The notes beneath the pieces are model-generated. The model saw nothing but the letters and a program-made list of their open reading frames with translations, did not search any database and was not told where the DNA came from. Both the position numbers and the translations under genes were made by a program. From Butyrivibrio sp. (GTDB taxonomy: Bacteria; Bacillota_A; Clostridia; Lachnospirales; Lachnospiraceae), in assembly GCA_017996845.1 (NCBI GenBank), contig JAGOGF010000025.1, forward strand, positions 1-24,959: a stretch of 24,959 nt of DNA. Direction: 5' to 3'. Positions 1 through 7,690 of this stretch are shown one piece after another (position 1 is the first letter of the stretch; every line of letters starts with the position of its first letter).

Positions 1-944
1 AAGCTGGCAAGTGCTCCGACCGTAAACCCTGCAAACTGATTCAGTGCAAGTGCTCCTCCGACAATTGCACACAGCACATAACTTAAATTGCCCAACTGTG
101 AATTAATCGGCCCAAGTGCACCGGAAAAAGCATTGGCACGAAAGGCACTTTGAAAAAGGTCTTCATTATAAGCATCAAATGCTTTTATGCTTTCTTCTTC
201 ATGGCAGAATACTTTAACAACCTTCTGACCAGTCATCATTTCTTCAATATAGCCGTTCAGTTTTCCGAGGTTCTTCTGCTGTGCAATAAAATTTTTTCCG
301 GAAGCTTTTGTTGCCTTCCCGGAAACAAAAAACATCAGTACAACCATTGCAAGCGTCAGGACTGTAAGCGGAATATTCAGTACCAGCATCATAGCGACAA
401 TACTGACAATTGTAATTCCACTGTTGAGGAGCTGCGGAATACTCTGACTGATCATCTGCCGCAGCGTATCAATATCATTTGTATAAACTGACATGATATC
501 CCCATGCGCATGTGTATCAAAATATTTGATCGGAAGACTCTCCATATGCGTAAATAGATCTTCTCTGAGTCTTCTGAGTGTCCCCTGATTGACATATACC
601 ATAATCTTTGCCTGTATGAAAACCGCAGCAACACCGATCGCATAAAAGCAGGCTACCTTGAGCATCGCCCCTGCAAGTGGCCCATAACTTGGATCCGGCT
701 GACCGATCATAGGCTGAATATATTGGTCAATCAGTGTTTTGGTAAACAGTGTCCCCTGCACATTAGCTAGCACACTGACTATAATACATACCACCACCAG
801 AATCATCTGAATACTGTAATACTGAAATATATAACGCATGATTCTGCCAAACAGTTTCATGGGATTTTTTATTTTCGGACGCGGCGCACCTCTTTGCCCT
901 CTTTGTCCCGGTCCTTTTACTTCACGTACTTTTTCTTCTGCCAT
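1..944 (-). CDS. ABC exporter half-transporter, N-terminal part (runs off window)
   Basis: Reading leftward from an ATG at 944, an open frame of about 314 codons continues past the window edge. Only the transmembrane domain is present; the ATP-binding domain lies outside. After a basic start (MAEEKVREVKGPGQRGKEVRR) come the hydrophobic segments of a type-I ABC exporter and the intracellular-loop stretch LPIKYFDTHAHGDIMSVYTNDIDTLR, shown here only to mark its family: this D-T-H-x-x-G-D-I-M-S pattern is typical of multidrug/lipid half-transporters. A GAGG site lies 6 bases before the ATG. The start is 23 bases after the stop of the other half-transporter, so the two are probably co-transcribed and form a heterodimer. 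As the partner has a degenerate ATP site, this subunit would be expected to carry the canonical one. The substrate is unknown. Confidence 0.9.
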   Translation of the reverse strand, partial: MAEEKVREVKGPGQRGQRGAPRPKIKNPMKLFGRIMRYIFQYYSIQMILVVVCIIVSVLANVQGTLFTKTLIDQYIQPMIGQPDPSYGPLAGAMLKVACFYAIGVAAVFIQAKIMVYVNQGTLRRLREDLFTHMESLPIKYFDTHAHGDIMSVYTNDIDTLRQMISQSIPQLLNSGITIVSIVAMMLVLNIPLTVLTLAMVVLMFFVSGKATKASGKNFIAQQKNLGKLNGYIEEMMTGQKVVKVFCHEEESIKAFDAYNEDLFQSAFRANAFSGALGPINSQLGNLSYVLCAIVGGALALNQFAGFTVGALAS

Positions 945-967
945 ATTCTGCCTCGTTTCTCTGCTGC

Positions 968-2716
968 TTATTTCTTCTCATCAAAATCCGCATCACCGCT
1001 GCTGCCTGTTTGGGATTCGTAAACTTCTTTATAGATTTCGTTATTCTGCAGCAGTTCCTCATGTGTCCCAAATCCGTTTACCGTACCATTATCCATGACA
1101 ATAATTCTGTCACACCCCATTACACTTGATATTCTCTGTGCAATAATAAGCTTTGTTGTATCCGGGATTTCCTGTGCAAAAGCTTTCCGGATTCTCGCAT
1201 CTGTTGCAGTATCCACCGCGCTTGTGCTGTCATCCAAAATCAATATCCCGGGTTTTTTCAGAAGCGCCCTTGCAATGCAAAGCCGCTGCTTCTGTCCGCC
1301 GGATACATTGGCTCCACCCTGTTCAATATAGGTATTATATCCTTCCGGCATCTGTTCAATAAATTCATCTGCACATGCCAGTCTGCACGCTCTGCGACAT
1401 TCTTCCTCCGTTGCATTCTGATCTCCCCACCGAAGATTCTCATATATCGTTCCGCTGAAAAGAACATTTTTTTGCAGAACAACCGCAACCTGATTTCTGA
1501 GTACTTCCATATCATATGCTCTGACATCTTCTCCTCCGACCAAAACCCTGCCTGCTGTCGTATCATACAGACGGCTGATCAGATTAACGAGACTTGACTT
1601 GGCAGAACCCGTACCCCCTATGATTCCAATGCTTTCGCCTGCATGAATATCCAAATTGATATCTTTCAGTACTGCTTCCTTTGAATCCGCATGATATGCA
1701 AAATCCACATGTTCAAAACAAATTCTGCCATCCGTAACTTTTTTGATTGGTTTTTCCGGGTTGTGAAGCGAACTTTTTTCCTCGATTACTTCCGCAATAC
1801 GTTTGCCGCTTGCCTCCGACATTGTGATCATGACAAAGACCATGGACAGCATCATCAGACTCATCAGAATATTCATGCAATAAGTCAGAAGGCTCATCAG
1901 CTCACCTGTTGTAAGTGCTGAACCAATGATCATATGCGCACCCATCCAGCTGATCAGAAGAATACAGACATATACAACAGACATCATAACCGGTGATATG
2001 GCAACCAGATTGTTTTCTGCATGCACAAACATTTTGTATATGTTAAAGACCGCTTGTTTAAATTTACTGTTTTCATAATCCTCACGCACATATGCTTTTA
2101 CGACACGGATTGCCGACACATTTTCCTGTACGCTTTCGTTCAGATCATCATAACGCTCAAACACCTGTTTGAAATACTTGGTTGCACTGTTCATGATGAA
2201 AAACAAAATAACTCCCAGAAACAAAACTGCCACAAGATATATGCTGGCAAGTCTGGGACTGATGATAAATGACATGATCATGGCAACAATCATGGATGCA
2301 GGTGCACGCATAGCCATACGAAGGATCATCATATATGCATTCTGCACATTGGTAACATCTGTCGTAAGCCTCGTTACCAGTCCAGATGTGGAAAATTTAT
2401 CAATATTGGCAAATGAAAACGATTGGATGTTATCATACATTTTCTTCCTGAGGTTTCTTGCAAATCCGGCAGATGCCCTTGCGCCGAAAAAAGCTCCTCC
2501 CAGACCGCTTATAAGGCCAAATACAGCGATCACGATCATAACTCCACCGGTTCGCAGAATGAAACCCATATTTCCGGCACTTATCCCGTCATCCACAATC
2601 ATTCCCATCAGGATTGGGATGATCATCTCACAAATCACCTCACCTATCATACAAAAGGGTGTGACGATAGAATCTTTTTTAAAATTTTTTACTTCTGCAA
2701 GTAATGTTTTAACCAT
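968..2716 (-). CDS. ABC exporter half-transporter with degenerate ATPase site
   Basis: A 582-residue half-transporter with an N-terminal six-helix membrane domain (about residues 15-305) and a C-terminal nucleotide-binding domain. Visible motifs are Walker A GGTGSAKSS near residue 367, the signature NVSGGQKQR near 470, and Walker B LILDDSTSAVD near 495. The residue after the Walker B aspartate is Asp rather than the catalytic Glu, the pattern of the noncanonical subunit in heterodimeric exporters such as BmrC/BmrD and TM287/288. Walker A also has Ala where Gly is usual (GSAKS). I chose ATG 2716 over an in-frame ATG at 2737 because GAGAGGAAAG precedes it; the longer start would place that site inside the gene. 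It follows the MarR gene by 44 bases and is probably controlled by it. Family is certain, substrate is not. Confidence 0.93.
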   Translation of the reverse strand: MVKTLLAEVKNFKKDSIVTPFCMIGEVICEMIIPILMGMIVDDGISAGNMGFILRTGGVMIVIAVFGLISGLGGAFFGARASAGFARNLRKKMYDNIQSFSFANIDKFSTSGLVTRLTTDVTNVQNAYMMILRMAMRAPASMIVAMIMSFIISPRLASIYLVAVLFLGVILFFIMNSATKYFKQVFERYDDLNESVQENVSAIRVVKAYVREDYENSKFKQAVFNIYKMFVHAENNLVAISPVMMSVVYVCILLISWMGAHMIIGSALTTGELMSLLTYCMNILMSLMMLSMVFVMITMSEASGKRIAEVIEEKSSLHNPEKPIKKVTDGRICFEHVDFAYHADSKEAVLKDINLDIHAGESIGIIGGTGSAKSSLVNLISRLYDTTAGRVLVGGEDVRAYDMEVLRNQVAVVLQKNVLFSGTIYENLRWGDQNATEEECRRACRLACADEFIEQMPEGYNTYIEQGGANVSGGQKQRLCIARALLKKPGILILDDSTSAVDTATDARIRKAFAQEIPDTTKLIIAQRISSVMGCDRIIVMDNGTVNGFGTHEELLQNNEIYKEVYESQTGSSGDADFDEKK

Positions 2717-2760
2717 TTCTCTTTCCTCTCGTAGCATTATTGGATCTGCTTTTTTCTATT

Positions 2761-3216
2761 TCAGATGTCCTGCATATTCTCATACACTTTGTCAAGAAGC
2801 TGACGCAGTTTTTTGATTTCTTCTTTGGACATTCCCTTTACCAGCAAATCTTCCATCCATTCATGATGCTTTTTCCTTTTTTCCAGAATATCAACGGCTT
2901 TTGGGGTCAGCAGGATATTTTTATACTTGTGATTATCTTCATCCACCACACGTATGACCATATCCTTTTCCTGTAATCTGTCGATCAGTCCGATCACGGT
3001 CGGATGGCTGCTGTGCAGCGCCTCACATAATTCTTTCTGGGATACCTTATGGTCCTGATTTCGAATCAGATAAAATAATACTGACATTTGTGAAAATGTC
3101 AGATTTTCGCCTTTAAGCTGATCATTGAAATTTTTTTCAAAACTTTCATGGATCAGTTTAAACTTAAACCCAAGTGGTTCCTTTTCCGGGTCACGTTCCC
3201 GTTTCCATTTTTCCAT
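2761..3216 (-). CDS. MarR-family transcriptional regulator
   Basis: A 151-residue winged-helix regulator of normal MarR length. The helix-turn-helix and wing span about residues 40-108: LTFSQMSVLFYLI, then KVSQKELCEALHSSHPTVIG as the recognition region, then the wing VVDEDNHKYKNILLT. The flanking helices would form the dimer interface. The start ATG at 3216 has AAGGAT about 8 bases upstream. It is the first gene of a MarR-ABC-ABC unit, a common layout in which a MarR protein represses its own operon until a drug or lipid ligand releases it. Two related palindromes sit in its promoter, one between -35 and -10 and one near the expected start point, which supports autorepression. The ligand is not predictable. 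Confidence 0.92.
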   Translation of the reverse strand: MEKWKRERDPEKEPLGFKFKLIHESFEKNFNDQLKGENLTFSQMSVLFYLIRNQDHKVSQKELCEALHSSHPTVIGLIDRLQEKDMVIRVVDEDNHKYKNILLTPKAVDILEKRKKHHEWMEDLLVKGMSKEEIKKLRQLLDKVYENMQDI

Positions 3217-3248
3217 TTTTCACATCCTTGCCATATATTATTTCTGTC

Positions 3249-3264
3249 ATGTAGCATGGTACAT
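3249..3264. promoter_or_regulatory. MarR operator, site 2 (near transcription start)
   Basis: ATGTAGCATGGTACAT is a 16-bp palindrome with one mismatched pair. It shares the half-site GTAGC/(G)TAC with site 1, and their centres are 28 bp apart. It covers the expected transcription start and early leader. Confidence 0.6.
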
Positions 3265-3271
3265 AACACTT

Positions 3272-3300
3272 ATAATAGGTAGCTCGCTACTTGTTGTCAA
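3272..3300 (-). promoter_or_regulatory. Sigma-A promoter of the marR-ABC operon
   Basis: On the minus strand a perfect -35 TTGACA (3300-3295) and a -10 TATTAT (3277-3272) are separated by exactly 17 bases. Transcription would start near 3265, about 50 bases before the marR start. Confidence 0.8.
3279..3290. promoter_or_regulatory. MarR operator, site 1 (between -35 and -10)
   Basis: A perfect 12-bp palindrome, GTAGCTCGCTAC, fills most of the promoter spacer. A dimer bound here would block RNA polymerase. A related palindrome lies 28 bp downstream. The assignment to this MarR protein is inferred from position and symmetry. Confidence 0.7.
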
Positions 3301-3335
3301 TGTATTTTTACAAATTTTATAAAAAAAGGATCCCA

Positions 3336-3357
3336 CAATTTGAGTTTGAACAAATTG
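3336..3357 (-). terminator. Weak candidate terminator after DUF4317 gene
   Basis: CAATTTG and CAAATTG form a 7-bp AT-rich stem about 85 bases after the DUF4317 stop. On the minus strand a run of Ts follows, but only after an 8-base gap (TGGGATCC), so this is a poor match to an intrinsic terminator. Confidence 0.25.
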
Positions 3358-3442
3358 CGAAATCCGTATCTTCAATATATTACAAATTGCCTATCCTTGT
3401 ATATCATACAATCATTTGCACTGCATCATTCATTTCTTACTT

Positions 3443-4582
3443 TCAGTCATTTAACAACGTACGTACATTGATTCCGTTTACTTCTATATGATCATCTACC
3501 TTGATGATCAGACACTGACGTCCGTCAATAATCCTCGTTTCCACAAGATCTGCACGATCAGGTTTCACTTTAATAATAACATCCGGTGTTTCAATGTCGA
3601 ACTTTGTCGTGTTGGCAATGTTGGAAGCCAGAAACGGATAATCTTCATCTCCTGCACATTTAAAATAGTTTTCATCGAATTTTTCCATTTTTTCCTGTGC
3701 AACACCGCTGTCTGCAAGCAGTTTTTTTACTTCTTCTTTACCAAGTTCCAACGGTTCGGGATCATCCTTATGATCTTCCATCATCAGATTCAGATTTTCA
3801 TGAATATTCTTCATGACTTCATAATCACCGCCATCATTACCGATCGTGTCCGTCAGAATCGCGTCAAAGGTATCCTTCTGATCGGGTGCAGACAAAGGAG
3901 CGCGCCCGCCAAACATGGCTTCAACAAACTCCGGCTGCAGATCATCTGCCTTTTTTGTATAATACAGCATATTATGAATATCTGTATCACGCTCGATAAA
4001 AGCGGGGAACAGAAACCCTTTCACAGGGCCATCGACAACCCAATCGCGAAAGCGATCTTCAATCACATTTTTCTGTTCATTATAACCGAGCGCTGCCTTT
4101 GACAATTTTACAGGGCAAATGCTGCACAGCAGAAAATCATATACATGCTCTGATGCATCCGCTATCTCAAGCCCGTCACTCGATACACCCGGAATATCAT
4201 AAACCGCATGCACCAGCGTAATATAATAATTCTCCGGATCCACATAGTTGGCTATAATCTTGTCATAACACTCATCAATCAGTTCATCATCTTCCAGTTT
4301 ACTTGCACGGAGGGTCATCAGAAACTCCTGTGTGCCCCCGGCTTCTTCCTGATCCATTGGAAATTCAAGACTGATCAGATTTTTTCCTGCTGTTCCGGAT
4401 AATGTATGCTGGAAGATATCCAGATATTTATACATTTCTTCTTCCGGAATCGACATGAATGCAGTTCTGAATACCGAAACTTTATTTTTTTCATGATCCA
4501 CATAGCATCCGCAGATACGATCTATCGTACACCGATCCGGCGTAAACTGCTTTTTTATTTCCTGTATTTCTGCTTTATTCAT
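3443..4582 (-). CDS. DUF4317 family protein
   Basis: A 379-residue soluble protein recognised as DUF4317, a family of unknown function common in Lachnospiraceae and relatives. It opens MNKAEIQEIKKQFTPDRCTI and includes the conserved stretch ICGCYVDHEKN near residue 25. No signal peptide or membrane segment is evident, and it is rich in Asp and Glu. Its ATG lies within the stop of the CheC-like gene (ATGA at 4579-4582), so the two are probably translationally coupled; AAGGA about 9 bases before the ATG is the likely ribosome site. Co-translation with a CheY-P phosphatase homologue suggests, but does not show, a link to signalling or motility. I cannot assign a biochemical function. Confidence 0.88.
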   Translation of the reverse strand: MNKAEIQEIKKQFTPDRCTIDRICGCYVDHEKNKVSVFRTAFMSIPEEEMYKYLDIFQHTLSGTAGKNLISLEFPMDQEEAGGTQEFLMTLRASKLEDDELIDECYDKIIANYVDPENYYITLVHAVYDIPGVSSDGLEIADASEHVYDFLLCSICPVKLSKAALGYNEQKNVIEDRFRDWVVDGPVKGFLFPAFIERDTDIHNMLYYTKKADDLQPEFVEAMFGGRAPLSAPDQKDTFDAILTDTIGNDGGDYEVMKNIHENLNLMMEDHKDDPEPLELGKEEVKKLLADSGVAQEKMEKFDENYFKCAGDEDYPFLASNIANTTKFDIETPDVIIKVKPDRADLVETRIIDGRQCLIIKVDDHIEVNGINVRTLLND

Positions 4583-5217
4583 TCCTCTGTTTCCTTCACG
4601 GGAACTCTGCCCTGAAGTTTTCCTTCCTTGAACTTTTCACACATTTCAGCCGCAAAATGAACCGGATAAAGCTGCACCATTGTCGAATCAATCAGATCTC
4701 CGATTTCCATGCGAAAAGAAACTTTTACAAATTTTTCCTCACTTGATTCAAATATCTTTTCAAATAGTTTGACACTCTCCACATCGATCTGATTTACCAC
4801 CGGAGTACTGATATCAATCGGGATATTCAACATGGTGGCCATTGAAGTTGCGCTTGTTCCCATCATCTGATTCATCGCTTCCGAAGCAGCACTGAGCTGT
4901 AATTCGGATATTTCACCTTCAATATGTGTTCCATCTCCGCCCATCATCAGATCAGTCATACATTTTACATCACGGTCTTTTAAGATCAGGACATTATTTC
5001 CTGACAATCCCTTAATATAATGAATCTGAACAAATACACAGGTTTTCTCATAATCATCCAGCGATGCACTCCTGCTGATGATCTTGACGCTTGGGGTTGT
5101 AATCCGTACTCTTCGATTTACCATCAAACTCAGTGTTGTTGCAGAATTTCCCATACTGATATTCGCTACTTCTCCGAGAATATCTGTCTGCTCGCTTGTC
5201 AATGTCTGTTCGATCAC
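4579..5217 (-). CDS. CheC-like CheY-P phosphatase (FliY N-terminal type, no FliN domain)
   Basis: A 212-residue protein of the CheC/FliY/CheX family, which dephosphorylates CheY-P in chemotaxis. Both active-site helices are intact: D12-x3-E16-x2-N19-x22-P42 and S109-x3-E113-x2-N116-x22-P139, each matching the family pattern (D/S)-x3-E-x2-N-x22-P. The C-terminal strand IGDLIDSTMVQLYPVHFAAE resembles the end of the FliY phosphatase domain, but the FliN-like (SpoA) domain that tethers FliY to the flagellar switch is absent. The start is GTG at 5217 with GGAGG 7 bases upstream. It lies 37 bases after the PAP2 gene and overlaps the DUF4317 gene by 4 bases. No other chemotaxis gene is in the window. 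Confidence 0.85.
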   Translation of the reverse strand: MIEQTLTSEQTDILGEVANISMGNSATTLSLMVNRRVRITTPSVKIISRSASLDDYEKTCVFVQIHYIKGLSGNNVLILKDRDVKCMTDLMMGGDGTHIEGEISELQLSAASEAMNQMMGTSATSMATMLNIPIDISTPVVNQIDVESVKLFEKIFESSEEKFVKVSFRMEIGDLIDSTMVQLYPVHFAAEMCEKFKEGKLQGRVPVKETEE

Positions 5218-5254
5218 GCTTGATCCTCCATTCTGAATCTTATTTTTTCATGGT

Positions 5255-6214
5255 TTATGCTTTTTTTGCTTTTCTGTCAAAAGATGGTATCCACCTGAAT
5301 AAAAAAGGAATCAGGAAAATCACGAAAATATATATCAGAAATCCTTTCATAAATGCTCCCCAACGTTCATCCAGCATATGCTGTACAAAAGGAATCAGGA
5401 ACACATTAACGATTTCCAGACAGAATAATCCAATCAGCATTCGTAAAAATCGGACTGTTTTGCTGCATTCTGTTGTATACCGAATATACTTTTTTTCAGC
5501 AAACCACCCAAGTATAAGTGCAGATAAATAGCCTGCCGCATCATAACAGTCCACCTGCATATCAACCGGATCCACCAAAAGGATACCACCCTGATAATCC
5601 ATCGGATATGGCTTAAACGTTATATAAATCATGAAAAGAGCTGTAAGCGATAATCCTGTAAGGAGCAGCACGCCTGCTCTATCCTGTCTGTTCTCCATCC
5701 ATCTGAAAAAATATACAGAAAGCCATAAAACAAGCATACTTTCTGCAAGAGACATGATCACGTCCTGCGGCGTATGAACGCCCAGATAATTTCTGGAAAA
5801 AGCCACCAGAACCGGCAAAATTAATCCGGTTACAGCCAGTATGATATGTTTTTTGCGATAAAACCATCCCAGACCACCATAAATTGCTGCTGTAATCTGT
5901 ATATGCCCGCTGGGAAAGGAATACCCTGATGCTCCTGGCAATGCATCCTGTGCCGGGATAATTCTGGCATCGCGAATCCATGGTCTGTAACAGCATACGG
6001 TATTCTTCACAAGCTGATTGAATGTTCTGCCGGCGCTGAAATTAAACATCAGAAACAGTCCTGCTCTTTTATCCACACACCAGTAAAGAAATGCGGGAAT
6101 CAGAATTGTAAATGGTGACTCCGGAATTACTGATATGCCTGTAAACAGCTGCTCCATCACAGGTCCCAGATGCTGCCTGATCTGCTGCAGCCATAATAAA
6201 TAGCTGATATCCAT
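5255..6214 (-). CDS. PAP2-family membrane phosphatase
   Basis: A 319-residue integral membrane protein with about eight hydrophobic segments and all three phosphatidic-acid-phosphatase type 2 motifs: K70-x6-R77-P78 (KNTVCCYRP), P101-S-G-H104 (SFPSGH), and S140-R141-x5-H147-x3-D151 (SRNYLGVHTPQD). His147 would be the nucleophile and His104 the acid. Members remove phosphate from lipid phosphates or undecaprenyl pyrophosphate on the outer face of the membrane; the substrate is not predictable here. It is longer than the usual 200-250 residues because of extra C-terminal membrane helices. GAGGGCGG precedes the ATG. A long hairpin separates it from the upstream sigma-factor operon. Confidence 0.9.
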   Translation of the reverse strand: MDISYLLWLQQIRQHLGPVMEQLFTGISVIPESPFTILIPAFLYWCVDKRAGLFLMFNFSAGRTFNQLVKNTVCCYRPWIRDARIIPAQDALPGASGYSFPSGHIQITAAIYGGLGWFYRKKHIILAVTGLILPVLVAFSRNYLGVHTPQDVIMSLAESMLVLWLSVYFFRWMENRQDRAGVLLLTGLSLTALFMIYITFKPYPMDYQGGILLVDPVDMQVDCYDAAGYLSALILGWFAEKKYIRYTTECSKTVRFLRMLIGLFCLEIVNVFLIPFVQHMLDERWGAFMKGFLIYIFVIFLIPFLFRWIPSFDRKAKKA

Positions 6215-6264
6215 GCAACCGCCCTCAAAAAATTTCTTTTAATAACAGATAAATCTCCACTCGT

Positions 6265-6296
6265 TTAGACTCAGGTGGCTCTCCACCTGAGTCTAA
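6265..6296. repeat. Perfect 14-bp hairpin between operons
   Basis: TTAGACTCAGGTGG and CCACCTGAGTCTAA are perfect inverted arms around a 4-base loop. It lies 14 bases past the anti-sigma stop and about 50 bases before the PAP2 start. No T-run follows on either strand, so it is not a classical intrinsic terminator, although its position would suit one for the sigma operon. Confidence 0.75.
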
Positions 6297-6309
6297 TTGT
6301 ATCACAATT

Positions 6310-6984
6310 TCATTGCACGGACATCAGTATTTTTGTCCAGGTATGCTCATCTGCACCTTCCGAAATGCTAAGAGAATAAGCATATCCTTCCTTCTGCCAT
6401 ATTGCAGTCCTGTATATTCCCTGTTCCCCTTTCAGAACAATTTCAACATTCTGTATTTCTATCGTTTCTGTCTGCTGATAAGAATTATAATCACCTGAAA
6501 TATCCCCGTTCCCTATCCCTTCCCGATAACACACATCTTCTTCCCCACTCCCGCGGTAATTAACTTCGGCAAGCATATCCGGATATGCAAGATAGGAAAC
6601 TTCTTTTACTGCAAATGGCAGAGTCTCTGCATCAATCTCACTGACTGCAAATCCCACCTTCTCTGAAAGTTCTTTTATGGAACTGCATTCCGTCACATTC
6701 CATATTGCCTGCATCCGGCCACTTTCCTGATAGCCTGCTGTTTGTGATTGTAATGCCTGATTACTGATTCTGACAGGATTTATCTGATAGAGTGCGATAA
6801 CAGCAATACAGGCCGCGGCGCTTAAACAAAATATTACTGCCAGGCACTCTTTTTTCCTCTTTTTTGCTGCATTAACCTGAAAAAAAGCTGTCTTCTTTCT
6901 GATATTTTTCAGGATACATTCCTGCATATTTTCTGTCATATAGACTTTATCCATGATCTCCTCATATTTATGCATCAAAATCAT
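6310..6984 (-). CDS. Probable membrane-anchored anti-sigma factor
   Basis: A 224-residue protein with a short cytoplasmic part (about 1-47), one transmembrane helix (about 48-66, AVIFCLSAAACIAVIALY) and an extracellular domain of about 155 residues. This is the topology of anti-sigma factors that hold an ECF sigma factor at the membrane. It overlaps the end of the sigma gene, the usual partner arrangement. I do not recognise a named domain, so the role rests on topology and position. The start is uncertain: ATG 6984 is only about 3 bases after AGGAGG, while ATG 6975 (MHKYEE) is about 12 bases after it. The extracellular part contains the stretch VSYLAYPDMLAEVNYRG. Confidence 0.75.
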   Translation of the reverse strand: MILMHKYEEIMDKVYMTENMQECILKNIRKKTAFFQVNAAKKRKKECLAVIFCLSAAACIAVIALYQINPVRISNQALQSQTAGYQESGRMQAIWNVTECSSIKELSEKVGFAVSEIDAETLPFAVKEVSYLAYPDMLAEVNYRGSGEEDVCYREGIGNGDISGDYNSYQQTETIEIQNVEIVLKGEQGIYRTAIWQKEGYAYSLSISEGADEHTWTKILMSVQ

Positions 6985-7681
6985 ACACCTCCTTCAGAAT
7001 TTCCTTCAGCTTCTTTCTGCCTCTGTGCAGCTCAGAACGTACTGTTGTTTCTTTTTGTTTCAGGATTTTTCCTATTTCAGCTGTAGAATATCCCTCATAA
7101 TAAAAAAGATGTATGACTTCCCTCTGATGCATGGGCAATTTTTTCACTGCCTCCCAGACAAATGAAAGGTCTTCCCTCTTTTCGGCAACCAGTTCTTCTT
7201 CCAGTTCATCTGTTTTTCTGATTGCATTATAGGTAATCCGGTTCTTGCTCAAATTTCCTGCCACTTGAAATAACCAGGCTTTTTCATGCACTTCGCTCTC
7301 GAATTCCGGCGCTTTCTGTACCAGCCGTATCATGGTTTCCTGCAAAATGTCCTCTGCATCCTCCATATTGTGAACATAAGAGTATGAAAAACGCAGAATC
7401 TGATTGCCGTATTTTTGTAAAAAAAACGCTGCCTGCGTGATATTTTTTTCATCCGTCTCTGCAATTTTGTCTGTATCAACGGAATCTTTTTCGCCCGATT
7501 CCGTTCTGCTGCTGATTTTCACTTTCAAAGCAGAAAGCAATTCCAAACATATCCGCTTCCATTGAAATATGAATTTATCCGCTTTCAAGCTGCAGGTATA
7601 AGCTGTCAGCTCAGTTTTCATATGGTTCACGCTTTCGAAATTTATCTGATAAACATCATTTGCGACTGAAAATATTTTCAT
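6968..7681 (-). CDS. ECF-family RNA polymerase sigma factor
   Basis: A 237-residue sigma-70-family protein. Region 2 lies at about residues 85-150 (FLQKYGNQILRFSYSYVHNM, then EDAEDILQETMIRL) and region 4 at about 178-230 (LPMHQREVIHLFYYEGYSTA, then EIGKILKQKETTVRSELHRG). No region 3 separates them, as in ECF sigmas. The roughly 80 residues before region 2 are unusual for this class. No well-placed ribosome site precedes ATG 7681 (only GAGAAA), and the next ATG at 7621 is no better, so part of the extension may be untranslated. The gene starts 9 bases after the chagasin-like gene and overlaps the probable anti-sigma gene. Confidence 0.9.
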   Translation of the reverse strand: MKIFSVANDVYQINFESVNHMKTELTAYTCSLKADKFIFQWKRICLELLSALKVKISSRTESGEKDSVDTDKIAETDEKNITQAAFFLQKYGNQILRFSYSYVHNMEDAEDILQETMIRLVQKAPEFESEVHEKAWLFQVAGNLSKNRITYNAIRKTDELEEELVAEKREDLSFVWEAVKKLPMHQREVIHLFYYEGYSTAEIGKILKQKETTVRSELHRGRKKLKEILKEVYDFDA

Positions 7682-7690
7682 CTGTTTTTC

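Noticed and set aside
2169..2816. 215-codon open frame on the plus strand
   Set aside because: It is antisense to the ABC transporter and runs into the marR gene. No ribosome site or family resemblance was seen.
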